Source of the DNA: Roseiarcus sp963809245
GTDB lineage: Bacteria > Pseudomonadota > Alphaproteobacteria > Rhizobiales > Beijerinckiaceae
DNA length: 64,000 nucleotides
Direction: 5' to 3'
Assembly (NCBI GenBank): GCA_963809245.1
Contig: CAWEIU010000009.1
Location: 682,001-746,000, forward strand
Below are positions 25,075 to 32,899 of this stretch, one piece after another (within the stretch, counting starts at the first letter, position 1; the number at the start of each line of letters is the position of its first letter). Made by a program: the position numbers and the translations under genes. Below the pieces are notes generated by a model that did not search any database, was not told where the DNA came from, and saw only the letters and a program-made list of their open reading frames with translations.

Positions 25075-26634
25075 ATGACGGCCGTTCGAGGCGATATCCT
25101 GATTGGCGTCGACGCCGGGACCTCGGTGATCAAGGCGGTCGCCTTCGACGCCGCGGGGCGGCAGATCGCCACAGCTTCGACGCCGAACGCCTATCAAACG
25201 CGGCCGGACGGCGCGGCGTTGCAATCGCTTGACCAGACCTGGGCGGATTGCGCTGAGGCGTTGCGCGATCTCGGCGCCAAGGTGGAACGCCTCGCTGAGC
25301 GCACCGCGGCCATCGCGGTGACCGGTCAGGGCGACGGAACTTGGCTCGTCGGCAAGAACGACCGGCCGGTCGGCGACGCCTGGCTGTGGCTCGACGCACG
25401 CGCCGCGGAGACGGTGCGGCGGTTGCGGCAGGCGCCGGCGGACCGCGCCCGCTTCGAGGCGACGGGCACCGGGCTCGCCGCCTGTCAGCAGGGGCCGCAG
25501 CTCGCCCTGATGGACGCGACGACGCCTGATCTGCTCGATCGCGCCGAGGTTGCGCTGCATTGCAAGGATTGGCTCTATCTGAAACTGACAGGGGTTCGCG
25601 CGACGGATCCCTCGGAGGCGAGCTTCACCTTTGGCGATTTTCGCACGCGGCGTTACGACGACCGCGTGATCGAGGCGCTCGGCCTCGGCGCACGGCGCTC
25701 CTTGCTGCCCGAGATCGTCGACGGAACGCAGACGACGCATCCCTTGTCGCCCGCGGCCGCCGCGGCCACCGGGCTGCTGGCCGGCACGCCGATCTCGCTC
25801 GGCTTCGTCGACATGGTCTCGACGGCGCTCGGCGCCGGAGTTTACACCGGCGGCGCGCCGGCGGCCTGCTCGGTCATCGGCTCGACCGGCGTTCACTTGC
25901 GCGCGACGCCGACTGAGGGCGTCCACTTGAACGCCGAGGGCACGGGCTACGTGCTTCTGCTGCCGATCCCCGGCATGGTCACGCAGGTGCAGTCGAATCT
26001 CGCGGCGACGCTCAACATCGACTGGGCGCTGCGGGTGGCGGGCGACCTGATGACCGAGATGGGTCACAAGGCGACGCAGGCCGAACTCGTCGCCAAAATC
26101 GACGGCTGGCTGGCGAAATCGACGCCCGGCGCGATCCTCTACCACCCCTATATCTCCGAGGCGGGGGAGCGCGGGCCGTTCGTGAACGGCAATGCGCGCG
26201 CCGGTTTCATCGGGCTCAGCGCCGCGCACCGTTTCCCCGACTTCGTGCGCGCGGTGGTCGAGGGGCTGGCGATGGCCGCCCGCGATTGCTACGCCGCAAT
26301 GGGCGACATGCCGGCGGAAGTGCGGCTGACGGGCGGGGCGGCGCGATCGCGCGCCTTGCGCGCGGCGCTGTCGGCCGCGGTGGGCGCGCCGGTGCGCGCG
26401 TCGGCGCGCGAAGAGGCGGGCGCAGCGGGCGCGGCGATGATGGCGGCGGTTGCGATAGGTCTCCATCCGACGATGGACGCCTGCATCGCGGAATGGGTGA
26501 CGCCGCTTCTCGGGACGAGCGAGGCGCCCGATGCCGAGTTGATGCGAACCTACGAGCGGACGTTTCCGGCCTATCTCAGCGCCCGCCGCGCGCTGGAGCC
26601 GGTGTGGGACATGATGGCGCGAGGTCAGGACTAG
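25075..26634 (+). CDS. eryA: FGGY-family kinase, EryA-like (erythritol kinase candidate)
   Basis: A 519-residue FGGY kinase. It has the N-terminal phosphate loop GVDAGTSVIKAVAFDAAG, VTGQGDGTWLV near residue 85, ALHCKDWLYLKLTGVRATD and the C-terminal LTGGAARSRALRAALSAAVG. The length and N-terminus fit the Brucella/Rhizobium EryA family, which makes L-erythritol 4-phosphate. The ATG has GGAGG at good spacing. It follows the importer and precedes an EryB-like dehydrogenase. The assignment as erythritol kinase rests on family resemblance plus the full set of ery-type genes around it; xylitol- or ribitol-type kinases are the main alternative. Confidence 0.8.
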   Translation: MTAVRGDILIGVDAGTSVIKAVAFDAAGRQIATASTPNAYQTRPDGAALQSLDQTWADCAEALRDLGAKVERLAERTAAIAVTGQGDGTWLVGKNDRPVGDAWLWLDARAAETVRRLRQAPADRARFEATGTGLAACQQGPQLALMDATTPDLLDRAEVALHCKDWLYLKLTGVRATDPSEASFTFGDFRTRRYDDRVIEALGLGARRSLLPEIVDGTQTTHPLSPAAAAATGLLAGTPISLGFVDMVSTALGAGVYTGGAPAACSVIGSTGVHLRATPTEGVHLNAEGTGYVLLLPIPGMVTQVQSNLAATLNIDWALRVAGDLMTEMGHKATQAELVAKIDGWLAKSTPGAILYHPYISEAGERGPFVNGNARAGFIGLSAAHRFPDFVRAVVEGLAMAARDCYAAMGDMPAEVRLTGGAARSRALRAALSAAVGAPVRASAREEAGAAGAAMMAAVAIGLHPTMDACIAEWVTPLLGTSEAPDAELMRTYERTFPAYLSARRALEPVWDMMARGQD

Positions 26635-26642
26635 CGCATCGC

Positions 26643-26734
26643 CGTCATTGCGAGCGGAGCGAAGCAATCCAGTGGCGCCGACGATGCAAGCGGTGGAATG
26701 GATTGCTTCGGAGCTCACGCTCCTCGCAATGACG
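26643..26734. repeat. Dispersed intergenic inverted repeat, copy 1
   Basis: CGTCATTGCGAGCGGAGCGA and its continuation AGCAATCCA form the left arm. The right arm starts TGGATTGCTTCGGAG and ends CTCGCAATGACG. The whole ~92-bp unit folds on itself with a variable centre. It sits between the kinase and dehydrogenase genes of one operon, so it would be transcribed. Three other copies occur at 28340, 43484 and 48209. Confidence 0.85.
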
Positions 26735-26798
26735 ATCCAACGCAATTGCTGACGGCTCTGGCGGCGCGATACGCCCGCCGGGCCAATGGAGACGAGAG

Positions 26799-28310
26799 AT
26801 GAGCGAACCGCAGACGATTGACCTCTTCGTCATCGGCGGAGGCGTCAACGGCGCCGGAATTGCGCGCGACGCGGCGGGCCGGGGCCTGTCGGTTATGCTG
26901 TGCGAGAAGGACGATCTGGCGCAGGGGACCTCGTCGCGTTCCGGCAAGCTCGTGCATGGCGGACTGCGCTATCTCGAATATTACGAGTTTCGCCTGGTTC
27001 GCGAGGCGCTGATCGAGCGCGAGGTGCTGCTCAATTCGGCGAGCCACATCATCTGGCCGATGCGCTTCGTGCTGCCGCACAGTCCGCAGGATCGGCCGGC
27101 GTGGCTGGTGCGGCTCGGGCTGTTCCTCTACGACCATCTCGGCGGCCGCAAGCGATTGCCCGGCACGCGCACGCTCGATCTTCGCCGCGATCCCGAGGGC
27201 GCGCCGATCAAGGACGAGTTCTCCAGGGGGTTCGAATATTCCGACTGCTGGGTCGACGACGCGCGGCTGGTGGTGCTGAACGCGATCGACGCGGCCGAGC
27301 GGGGTGCGCAAGTTTTCACCCGCACGGCCTGCACCTCCGCACGGCGCGAAGGCGGCCTGTGGCGGATCGAGATGAAGGATGCGCGCACCGGCGCGACGCG
27401 GGTCGTTCGCGCCCGCGTGCTGGTGAACGCGAGCGGTCCCTGGGTCAACGACATCATCGGGCGGGTGACGGGGCTGAAGTCGAGCCGCAGCGTACGGCTG
27501 GTCAAGGGCAGCCACATCATCACGCCAAAGTTCTGGGACGGACAGAACGCCTATCTCGTGCAGAACCACGACAAGCGCGTGATCTTCATCAATCCCTACG
27601 AGGGCGACAAGGCGCTGATCGGCACCACCGACATTCCCTACGACGGCGCGCCCGAAGAGGTCGCCATCGCGGAGGCGGAAATCGAATATCTGCTCGCGGC
27701 GGTGAACCGCTATTTCAAGCAGGGCTTGCGGCGCGAGGACGTGCTGGAGACATTCTCCGGCGTGCGGCCGCTTTATGACGACGGCGCCGGCAACCCGTCG
27801 GCGGTGACGCGCGACTACGTCTTCGACCTCGATACCGAGGGCGGCGCGCCGTTGCTGAGCGTGTTCGGCGGCAAGATCACGACCTTCCGCAAGCTCGCCG
27901 AGCATGCGCTGCAAAGGCTCAAGCCCACCTTTCCCGACATGGGGCCGGACTGGACCGCCAAGAGCCACCTGCCGGGCGGCGACATCGAGAACGCCGACGT
28001 GCCGCTATTCCTCGACCGGCTGCAGCGCGAATATCCGTGGCTGCCGCGCGACCTTGCGCGCCACTATGCGCGCCACTACGGCGCCTGCACGGCGAGCCTG
28101 ATCGACGGGGCGCGTTCGCTCGAAGGTCTCGGCCGACGTTTCGGACCGTGCCTGTACGAGACGGAAGTGCGCTACCTGACGGCGCACGAATGGGCCGAGA
28201 CGCCGGAAGACATTCTCAGGCGGCGCACCAAGCACGCGCTGCACATGAGCGCCCACGAGCAGGCCGCGTTCGAAGACTGGTTCGAACGGAGCCTCGCTCG
28301 GTCGGCTTAG
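26799..28310 (+). CDS. eryB: GlpD-family FAD dehydrogenase, EryB-like (erythritol-4-phosphate dehydrogenase candidate)
   Basis: A 503-residue flavoprotein with FVIGGGVNGAGIARDAAGRG (FAD loop), SSRSGKLVHGGLRYLEYYEF, VLVNASGPWVNDIIG and VFGGKITTFRKLAEHALQ, plus a C-terminal cap domain. The length agrees with EryB of Brucella (~502 residues) and it directly follows the EryA-like kinase. The predicted reaction is oxidation of L-erythritol 4-phosphate to a tetrulose 4-phosphate with electrons to quinone. GlpD itself is the alternative, but genomic setting and the presence of a second, longer GlpD-like gene at 18620 favour EryB. Confidence 0.8.
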   Translation: MSEPQTIDLFVIGGGVNGAGIARDAAGRGLSVMLCEKDDLAQGTSSRSGKLVHGGLRYLEYYEFRLVREALIEREVLLNSASHIIWPMRFVLPHSPQDRPAWLVRLGLFLYDHLGGRKRLPGTRTLDLRRDPEGAPIKDEFSRGFEYSDCWVDDARLVVLNAIDAAERGAQVFTRTACTSARREGGLWRIEMKDARTGATRVVRARVLVNASGPWVNDIIGRVTGLKSSRSVRLVKGSHIITPKFWDGQNAYLVQNHDKRVIFINPYEGDKALIGTTDIPYDGAPEEVAIAEAEIEYLLAAVNRYFKQGLRREDVLETFSGVRPLYDDGAGNPSAVTRDYVFDLDTEGGAPLLSVFGGKITTFRKLAEHALQRLKPTFPDMGPDWTAKSHLPGGDIENADVPLFLDRLQREYPWLPRDLARHYARHYGACTASLIDGARSLEGLGRRFGPCLYETEVRYLTAHEWAETPEDILRRRTKHALHMSAHEQAAFEDWFERSLARSA

Positions 28311-28339
28311 GGCGAATTGCGTTTTGTCTGAGCTGTCCC

Positions 28340-28431
28340 CGTCATTGCGAGCGAAGCGAAGCAATCCATTTGCGCCGGCGATGCAGGCGGAGCAATGGAT
28401 TGCTTCGGAGCTCACGCTCCTCGCAATGACG
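28340..28431. repeat. Dispersed intergenic inverted repeat, copy 2
   Basis: CGTCATTGCGAGCGAAGCGA to CTCGCAATGACG, about 92 bp, nearly identical in its arms to copy 1 only 1.7 kb away. It lies between the convergent eryB-like gene and the esterase gene. An adjacent GC hairpin follows at 28453-28474. Confidence 0.85.
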
Positions 28432-28452
28432 AGGCAACGGTATTGCGGAGGG

Positions 28453-28474
28453 CTCTCCCCTCGCGCGGGGAGAG
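28453..28474. terminator. GC-rich hairpin between convergent genes
   Basis: CTCTCCCC (28453-28460) and GGGGAGAG (28467-28474) form a perfect 8-bp stem. It lies between the ends of eryB (+) and the esterase gene (-), so it could end both transcripts, although no U-tract follows. Confidence 0.4.
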
Positions 28475-28487
28475 GGAGAAAACCAAG

Positions 28488-29543
28488 CTACTTCCCGAGG
28501 TGCGCGTCGAAGAACTGCGCGATCTCGCCGAACGCCTCTTTGGTTTCAGGCACGCGATCATCGGCCTGATACTGGGCGTGCGATTCCGCCTCGAACACGT
28601 TGAGAGCGGCGTCGACGCCGACTTCGCGCAGCTTGCGATGTACGCGCACCGTGTTGCTCAACAGCAGGTCGCGGGTGCCCGTGGTCAGGATCGTCGGCGG
28701 GAAGCCGTGCATGTCGCCATAGACCGGCGACAACAGCGGGTCATGCAGGTCATGACCATGCGCATAGATCAGCGTCGCGGCGTGGCAGAAGCCGTTGGGC
28801 GAGACCAGCACGTTGTCCACCTTCTCATTGGTGGTGAAGCTGTCGCCGGTCTTGGTGACGTCCGACATCGGCGTGCCGGGCGCAATGGCGCCGGGCATGG
28901 GCAGCCCGTCCTGCTTGGCCTTCAACATCATTTCCAATGTCAGCGCACCGCCGGCCGAGGTGCCGAAGACGCCGACGTTCTTGGGATCGGTCGTCTTGAC
29001 CACGGACTTGTAGACGGTCATCGCGTCGTCGAGAGCGGCGGGGAAATACGCCTCCGGCGGCATGCGGTAGTCCACCGCGATCACTTTGAAATGACCGAAC
29101 CCGGCCATCATGATGGCCTCGGTGGTGCCGGATTCGCCGGGGAAAAGCACGTAGCAGCCGCCGTGCACATGGACCAGCACACGGTTGCGATTTTTCGCCG
29201 GCACGTCGTCCGGGGTAATGACATGCACCTTGACGCCGTCGATGGTGGACGCCTCCATCTTCACGTGCATCCGATCCAACAGCGCTGGGATCGTCTTGAC
29301 CACGCCGGCGGCCTGCTTGTCGGCGTAGGCGCGCGCTTCCGCTCCGGTCTTCCACTGGTCGTTCCAGTCCGGATTGAGCGGGCGGGCGATGATCGCCTGC
29401 ATTGCGGGGCTGACGTCAGGCGGCGCTACGAGCGCCTTAGCCGGAACTTGGCGCGGAATGTCCGGCTGCGATTGCGCGAAGGCCATGCTGGGCGTCGCGA
29501 GCGCTGCGAGGAGCGCCGACAGGGCGAGGCTTCCGAACTTCAT
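28488..29543 (-). CDS. Secreted alpha/beta hydrolase (hormone-sensitive-lipase-type esterase)
   Basis: A ~351-residue serine hydrolase with a signal peptide ending near SMAFA-QS. The HSL-family oxyanion motif is LVHVHGGCYVLF, the nucleophile elbow GVFGTSAGGALTL, the acid in TTGTRDLLLSNT, and the catalytic His in EAESHAQYQ, so the triad is complete. The ATG at 29543 has AGGA at ideal spacing. It follows the eryD-type regulator by 29 bp on the same strand, an odd partner. It may release polyols from esters outside the cytoplasm (inference), or simply sit in the regulator's transcript. Confidence 0.82.
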   Translation of the reverse strand: MKFGSLALSALLAALATPSMAFAQSQPDIPRQVPAKALVAPPDVSPAMQAIIARPLNPDWNDQWKTGAEARAYADKQAAGVVKTIPALLDRMHVKMEASTIDGVKVHVITPDDVPAKNRNRVLVHVHGGCYVLFPGESGTTEAIMMAGFGHFKVIAVDYRMPPEAYFPAALDDAMTVYKSVVKTTDPKNVGVFGTSAGGALTLEMMLKAKQDGLPMPGAIAPGTPMSDVTKTGDSFTTNEKVDNVLVSPNGFCHAATLIYAHGHDLHDPLLSPVYGDMHGFPPTILTTGTRDLLLSNTVRVHRKLREVGVDAALNVFEAESHAQYQADDRVPETKEAFGEIAQFFDAHLGK

Positions 29544-29572
29544 GGGATTTCCTGTGATTACGAGAACGCGCG

Positions 29573-30532
29573 TCAAGCGGTCAGCGCTCTCGCCGTCCGC
29601 TCGTCGAGGATGATCCCGTAGACCAATCCGCTCGCGAGCACGGCTTGGATGGCGTTCACTTTCGCGCGACCCCCCGCGAAGGCGACCGTCCTTTGCCGCG
29701 CGATGTCGGCGGCGGACATCGACAGGGTGCGCGCGGAAATGTTGTTTTCGATCAACTTGCCTTCGATGCTGAAGAAGTGGCCGAGGATTTCGCCCATCGC
29801 GCCGGCGCGCCGCGCCTCCTCGAACTCGTGGCGCTCGATCATGCCGGTCGACAGGATCGTGGCGTCAGGCCCCATCGTGCCGATGCCGACGACGCGCAGC
29901 GTCGCCGCAATCCCCATTTGCATGATCTCGGCGACGCCGCGCTGCTCGAGAAAGACCGCGCGATCCTCGACGGAATTGGCGTAGAACGGCAAGGGCAGCA
30001 CGTAGGTCTCGGCGCCCGTGCGCTCGGCGAGCCTGTGAATGACGTCGTACGGCGTCGCCGAATAGCGGCGCGTCAGTCCGCCCTGCAGCGACACCAATTT
30101 GCGAGTGCTGGCGTCGACTTTCGGCAACATTCTGACGCAAGCGGCGAGCGTACGGCCGTGGCCGAAGCCGATAATCTCGTCTTCGCCGTTCTCGAAGGCG
30201 AGCCTGAGGAAACGGCTGCCCGCTAGGCCGAGGGTCTGCAAGGGCAGGGGTTCGTCGTCGAGATCAGGGCATACTTCACAGAACTCGATGCCGAAGCGCC
30301 CCCGCATCTTGTCTTCGAGGCGGACGCACTCGACGATGTCGCCTTCGATCGAGATGCGAACCAGGCCTTCCTTGTTGGCCTTGGCGATCAGGCGATGCGC
30401 CTTGAGGCTCGGAACGCCAAGGCGTTTGGCCACTTCGCTCTGCGTCAGGCCCGCGCCGTAGTGCAGCCACGCGGCGCGAACGCAGAGGTCGTGATCCTCG
30501 CTGGCCGGGCCTCTCGGCGGTGTGTCCCGCAT
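29573..30532 (-). CDS. eryD: SorC/DeoR-family transcriptional regulator, EryD-like
   Basis: A ~319-residue regulator. The N-terminal helix-turn-helix is GLTQSEVAKRLGVPSLKAHR. The remainder is the SorC sugar-phosphate-binding domain, with IGFGHGRTLAACVRML, LVSLQGGLTRRYSATPYDV and GIGTMGPDATILSTG. Length matches EryD, the repressor of the erythritol operon that is relieved by erythritol. The ATG at 30532 is preferred over upstream ATGs because it has GAGG at good spacing and because a promoter-like TTGACA and the shared regulon element lie immediately upstream (30541-30596). It is divergent from the rpiB-eryC-tpiA-dhaK block. Confidence 0.82.
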   Translation of the reverse strand: MRDTPPRGPASEDHDLCVRAAWLHYGAGLTQSEVAKRLGVPSLKAHRLIAKANKEGLVRISIEGDIVECVRLEDKMRGRFGIEFCEVCPDLDDEPLPLQTLGLAGSRFLRLAFENGEDEIIGFGHGRTLAACVRMLPKVDASTRKLVSLQGGLTRRYSATPYDVIHRLAERTGAETYVLPLPFYANSVEDRAVFLEQRGVAEIMQMGIAATLRVVGIGTMGPDATILSTGMIERHEFEEARRAGAMGEILGHFFSIEGKLIENNISARTLSMSAADIARQRTVAFAGGRAKVNAIQAVLASGLVYGIILDERTARALTA

Positions 30533-30540
30533 ATGCCTCA

Positions 30541-30596
30541 CACTGATATTTTTTTCTGAACTTGAAGTTCGTTTCATTTTCATGGCATGGTGTCAA
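30541..30596 (-). promoter_or_regulatory. Tetritol-regulon promoter element C, upstream of eryD
   Basis: Read on the minus strand: TTGACA (30596-30591), 34 nt, then GAAAAAAATATCAGTG (30556-30541), 8 bp before the eryD ATG. The final block matches elements A and B at 13 and 12 of 16 positions and lies at the same distance from TTGACA (33-34 nt). A GAACTTCAAGTTC inverted repeat lies within (30573-30558 region). This position suits autoregulation by EryD, and the same gap must hold the divergent promoter for the isomerase genes. Confidence 0.55.
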
Positions 30597-30686
30597 GGGG
30601 CCGGACGGTGGACCCGATCGCGATCTTCGCCGGGAAGCCGAGCCGATGGAAGCGCTTCACGGCCCCTGACAGTTCGGGAGAATGGA

Positions 30687-31133
30687 ATGAAAATCGCTTT
30701 GGGCGCGGACAGCGCAGGCAAGCCTCTGCTCGATGTCGTCGCCGCCCACCTCCAAAATCGGGGCAACTCGGTGACCGACCTGAGCATCCCCGGCTTTTAC
30801 GCCGACGTGGCCGACCGCGTCGCCTCCGCCGTCATGGCCGGCGAGCATGAGCGCGCCATCCTGTTCTGCGGCACCGGCATCGGCGTCTGCATTTCCGCCA
30901 ACAAGGTTCCCGGCATTCGCGCCGCCTTGACGCACGACACCTATTCCGCCGAGCGGGCGGCAAAGTCCAACAACGCGCAGATCATCACCATGGGCGCGCG
31001 CGTGATCGGCCCCGAACTGGCGAAGGCGATCGTCGACGTCTATCTGGCTTCCGACTTCGACCCGCAGGGCCCCTCCGCGAGCAACGTCCGAGCCATCGGC
31101 GAGATCGACGTGAAGTACGGCAAGTCTCTCTGA
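30687..31133 (+). CDS. RpiB/LacAB-family sugar-phosphate isomerase, EryI-like
   Basis: A 148-residue RpiB-fold isomerase. The phosphate/catalytic loop FCGTGIGVCISANKVPGIRA contains the catalytic Cys, followed by LTHDTYSAERAAKSNNAQII with the usual His and Asn. In erythritol pathways this family converts D-erythrulose 4-phosphate to D-erythrose 4-phosphate (EryI/DerI), and elsewhere ribose 5-phosphate to ribulose 5-phosphate. GGAG lies 6 bp before the ATG. It is the first gene of the plus-strand isomerase block and 14 bp before the EryC-like gene, so the erythritol role is likely. Confidence 0.85.
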   Translation: MKIALGADSAGKPLLDVVAAHLQNRGNSVTDLSIPGFYADVADRVASAVMAGEHERAILFCGTGIGVCISANKVPGIRAALTHDTYSAERAAKSNNAQIITMGARVIGPELAKAIVDVYLASDFDPQGPSASNVRAIGEIDVKYGKSL

Positions 31134-31147
31134 GACGAGACGAAGCC

Positions 31148-32071
31148 ATGCCGATCAAACTGGGGCTGAACCTCAATCCCTTCGTCAATCGTTTCGCGGA
31201 GTCCGCCGAGCTGATCGACACGATCGCCGGCGAGATCGGCATCGGCTATCTGCAGCTCGTCCACGAGTTCATCAACCCGGCTTGGCCGGCGCCGACCGTG
31301 CGCCGCCTCACCGGCGAGATGGCCGCGGCTTGCGCGCGCCGCGGCGTGAAGATCACCTCGCTGATGACTGGCCCCTACGGCCGTCTCAACCATTTCGGCC
31401 ATCCCGACGCCGAGGTCCGCGAATACTACCTCGAGTGGTTCGAGGGCCTCGTCGATATTGCCGCCGAGATCGGCTGTCCGGCGGTCGGAACGCAGTACGC
31501 GATCCTGACATACCGCGACTACGACGATGCGGCGCGGCGCGAGGCGACCCTGTCCGTTGCGCTCGATTGCTGGCGGCGCCTCGCCGACCATGCAGCCAAG
31601 CGGGGCCTCGAGTTCCTGTTCTGGGAGCCGATGTCGGTCGGCCGCGAGCTCGGCCACACGATCGCCGCGACCGAGGCGTTGCAGGATCGCCTCGATCGCG
31701 CCGACTTGGCGGTGCCGCTGAAGGCGATGATCGACATCGATCACGGCGACGTCGCTTCGCCGAACCCCGCCGACACCGACCCTTACGCCTGGGCTCGCGC
31801 CTTCGCGGCGCGCTCGCCGATCATCCACATCAAGCAGAGCTCGGCCAACAAGGGGGGCCACTGGCCCTTCACCGAGGAGCACAACCGCAACGGCCGCATC
31901 CTGCCGGAAAAGCTGATCGAGACAGTTCGGCAGGGCGGGGGCGGCGACAACGAGTTGTGCATGGAGTTCGCCTTCCGCGAGCGCGAGCCGGCGGACCGGA
32001 ACGTCGTCAGGATGATCCGCGAATTGGTCGAGTTCTGGAAACCTTATGCCGACGTCGGCCTGGGAAACTGA
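31148..32071 (+). CDS. eryC: EryC-like TIM-barrel sugar-phosphate isomerase/epimerase
   Basis: A 307-residue protein of the xylose-isomerase-like TIM-barrel family. Candidate metal ligands and active-site residues lie in LQLVHEFINPAW, LFWEPMSVGRELGH, AMIDIDHGDVASP, IIHIKQSSANKGG and the late CMEFAFREREPADR. EryC of Brucella and Rhizobium is this kind of protein, about the same length, and interconverts tetrulose 4-phosphate stereoisomers. It lies between the RpiB-like and TpiA-like genes, the three isomerases needed to turn tetrulose phosphate into erythrose 4-phosphate. Confidence 0.82.
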   Translation: MPIKLGLNLNPFVNRFAESAELIDTIAGEIGIGYLQLVHEFINPAWPAPTVRRLTGEMAAACARRGVKITSLMTGPYGRLNHFGHPDAEVREYYLEWFEGLVDIAAEIGCPAVGTQYAILTYRDYDDAARREATLSVALDCWRRLADHAAKRGLEFLFWEPMSVGRELGHTIAATEALQDRLDRADLAVPLKAMIDIDHGDVASPNPADTDPYAWARAFAARSPIIHIKQSSANKGGHWPFTEEHNRNGRILPEKLIETVRQGGGGDNELCMEFAFREREPADRNVVRMIRELVEFWKPYADVGLGN

Positions 32072-32078
32072 GACATCG

Positions 32079-32849
32079 ATGCCTAAGAAGACGCCCTGGA
32101 TCGGCACGAGCTGGAAAATGAACAAGACGCGTGCCGAGGCGCGCGACTTCGCCCTCGCTCTCGCGGCGTCGCCGGCGGCGACGACGGAGGCGGCGAAGCC
32201 GTTCGTCATCCCGCCTTTCACCGCGATCGCCGACGTCGCGGAGCGGCTCGAAGGCACGCGCGTGCGCGTCGGCGCGCAGAACATGCATTGGGCGCCGTCC
32301 GGCGCCTGGACGGGCGAAATCTCCGCCGCCATGGTCCGCGACGTCGGCGCGAGCCTCGTCGAAATCGGCCACAGCGAGCGCCGCACGCATTTCGGCGAGA
32401 CGGATGAAACCGTCGCGCTGAAGACCAAGGCGGCGATCGACAACGGTCTGATCGCGCTGGTGTGCGTCGGCGACACGCGGGCGGAATACGACGCGGGACG
32501 AACCTCCGAGGTCCTTGCGCGCCAGGTCCGTTTCGCTCTCTCCTATTTGCACGCCGTCGATCGCGACCGGATCGTGATCGCCTACGAGCCGGTCTGGTCG
32601 ATCGGCGAAGGCGGCGTGCCGGCCGATCCGGACTTCGCGGACGAGCAGCATCGCCGGATCAAGGACGTGTCGACGAGCCTGTTCTCGGCGCCGGTCGACG
32701 TCGTCTATGGCGGCAGCGTCAGTCCTGAGAATTGCGTCCCGCTCGCCTCGCGGTCGCACATCGACGGCCTCTTCATCGGCCGGTCGGCGTGGAACGTCGA
32801 GGGTTACGTCGGCATCGTCGAAAAGGTCACCGCCGCATTGGCGGAATGA
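32079..32849 (+). CDS. eryH: Triosephosphate isomerase paralogue, EryH/TpiB-like
   Basis: A 256-residue TIM barrel with the triosephosphate isomerase active site intact: Lys in GTSWKMNKT, His in EIGHSERRTHFGE, and Glu in IAYEPVWSIGEGG, plus the phosphate loop VYGGSVSPEN. Standard TpiA has NWK where this has SWK. The dedicated paralogue EryH/TpiB in erythritol loci converts L-erythrulose 1-phosphate to D-erythrose-type products rather than triose phosphates. The ATG at 32079 is 7 bp after the eryC stop. Because the active site is shared, some triosephosphate isomerase activity cannot be excluded. Confidence 0.83.
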   Translation: MPKKTPWIGTSWKMNKTRAEARDFALALAASPAATTEAAKPFVIPPFTAIADVAERLEGTRVRVGAQNMHWAPSGAWTGEISAAMVRDVGASLVEIGHSERRTHFGETDETVALKTKAAIDNGLIALVCVGDTRAEYDAGRTSEVLARQVRFALSYLHAVDRDRIVIAYEPVWSIGEGGVPADPDFADEQHRRIKDVSTSLFSAPVDVVYGGSVSPENCVPLASRSHIDGLFIGRSAWNVEGYVGIVEKVTAALAE

Positions 32850-32899
32850 TGCGGCGAAGCTAGGCTCGGCGGCGAACGCGCAGCCGCGGAGGGACCATC

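Noticed and set aside
10942..32867. The 16-mer CGGCGAAGCTAGGCTC found both upstream of 11011 (10942-10958 region) and at 32852-32867
   Set aside because: About one chance 16-mer match is expected in a 64-kb GC-rich window on two strands; the flanks do not match and the second copy is not at a promoter.
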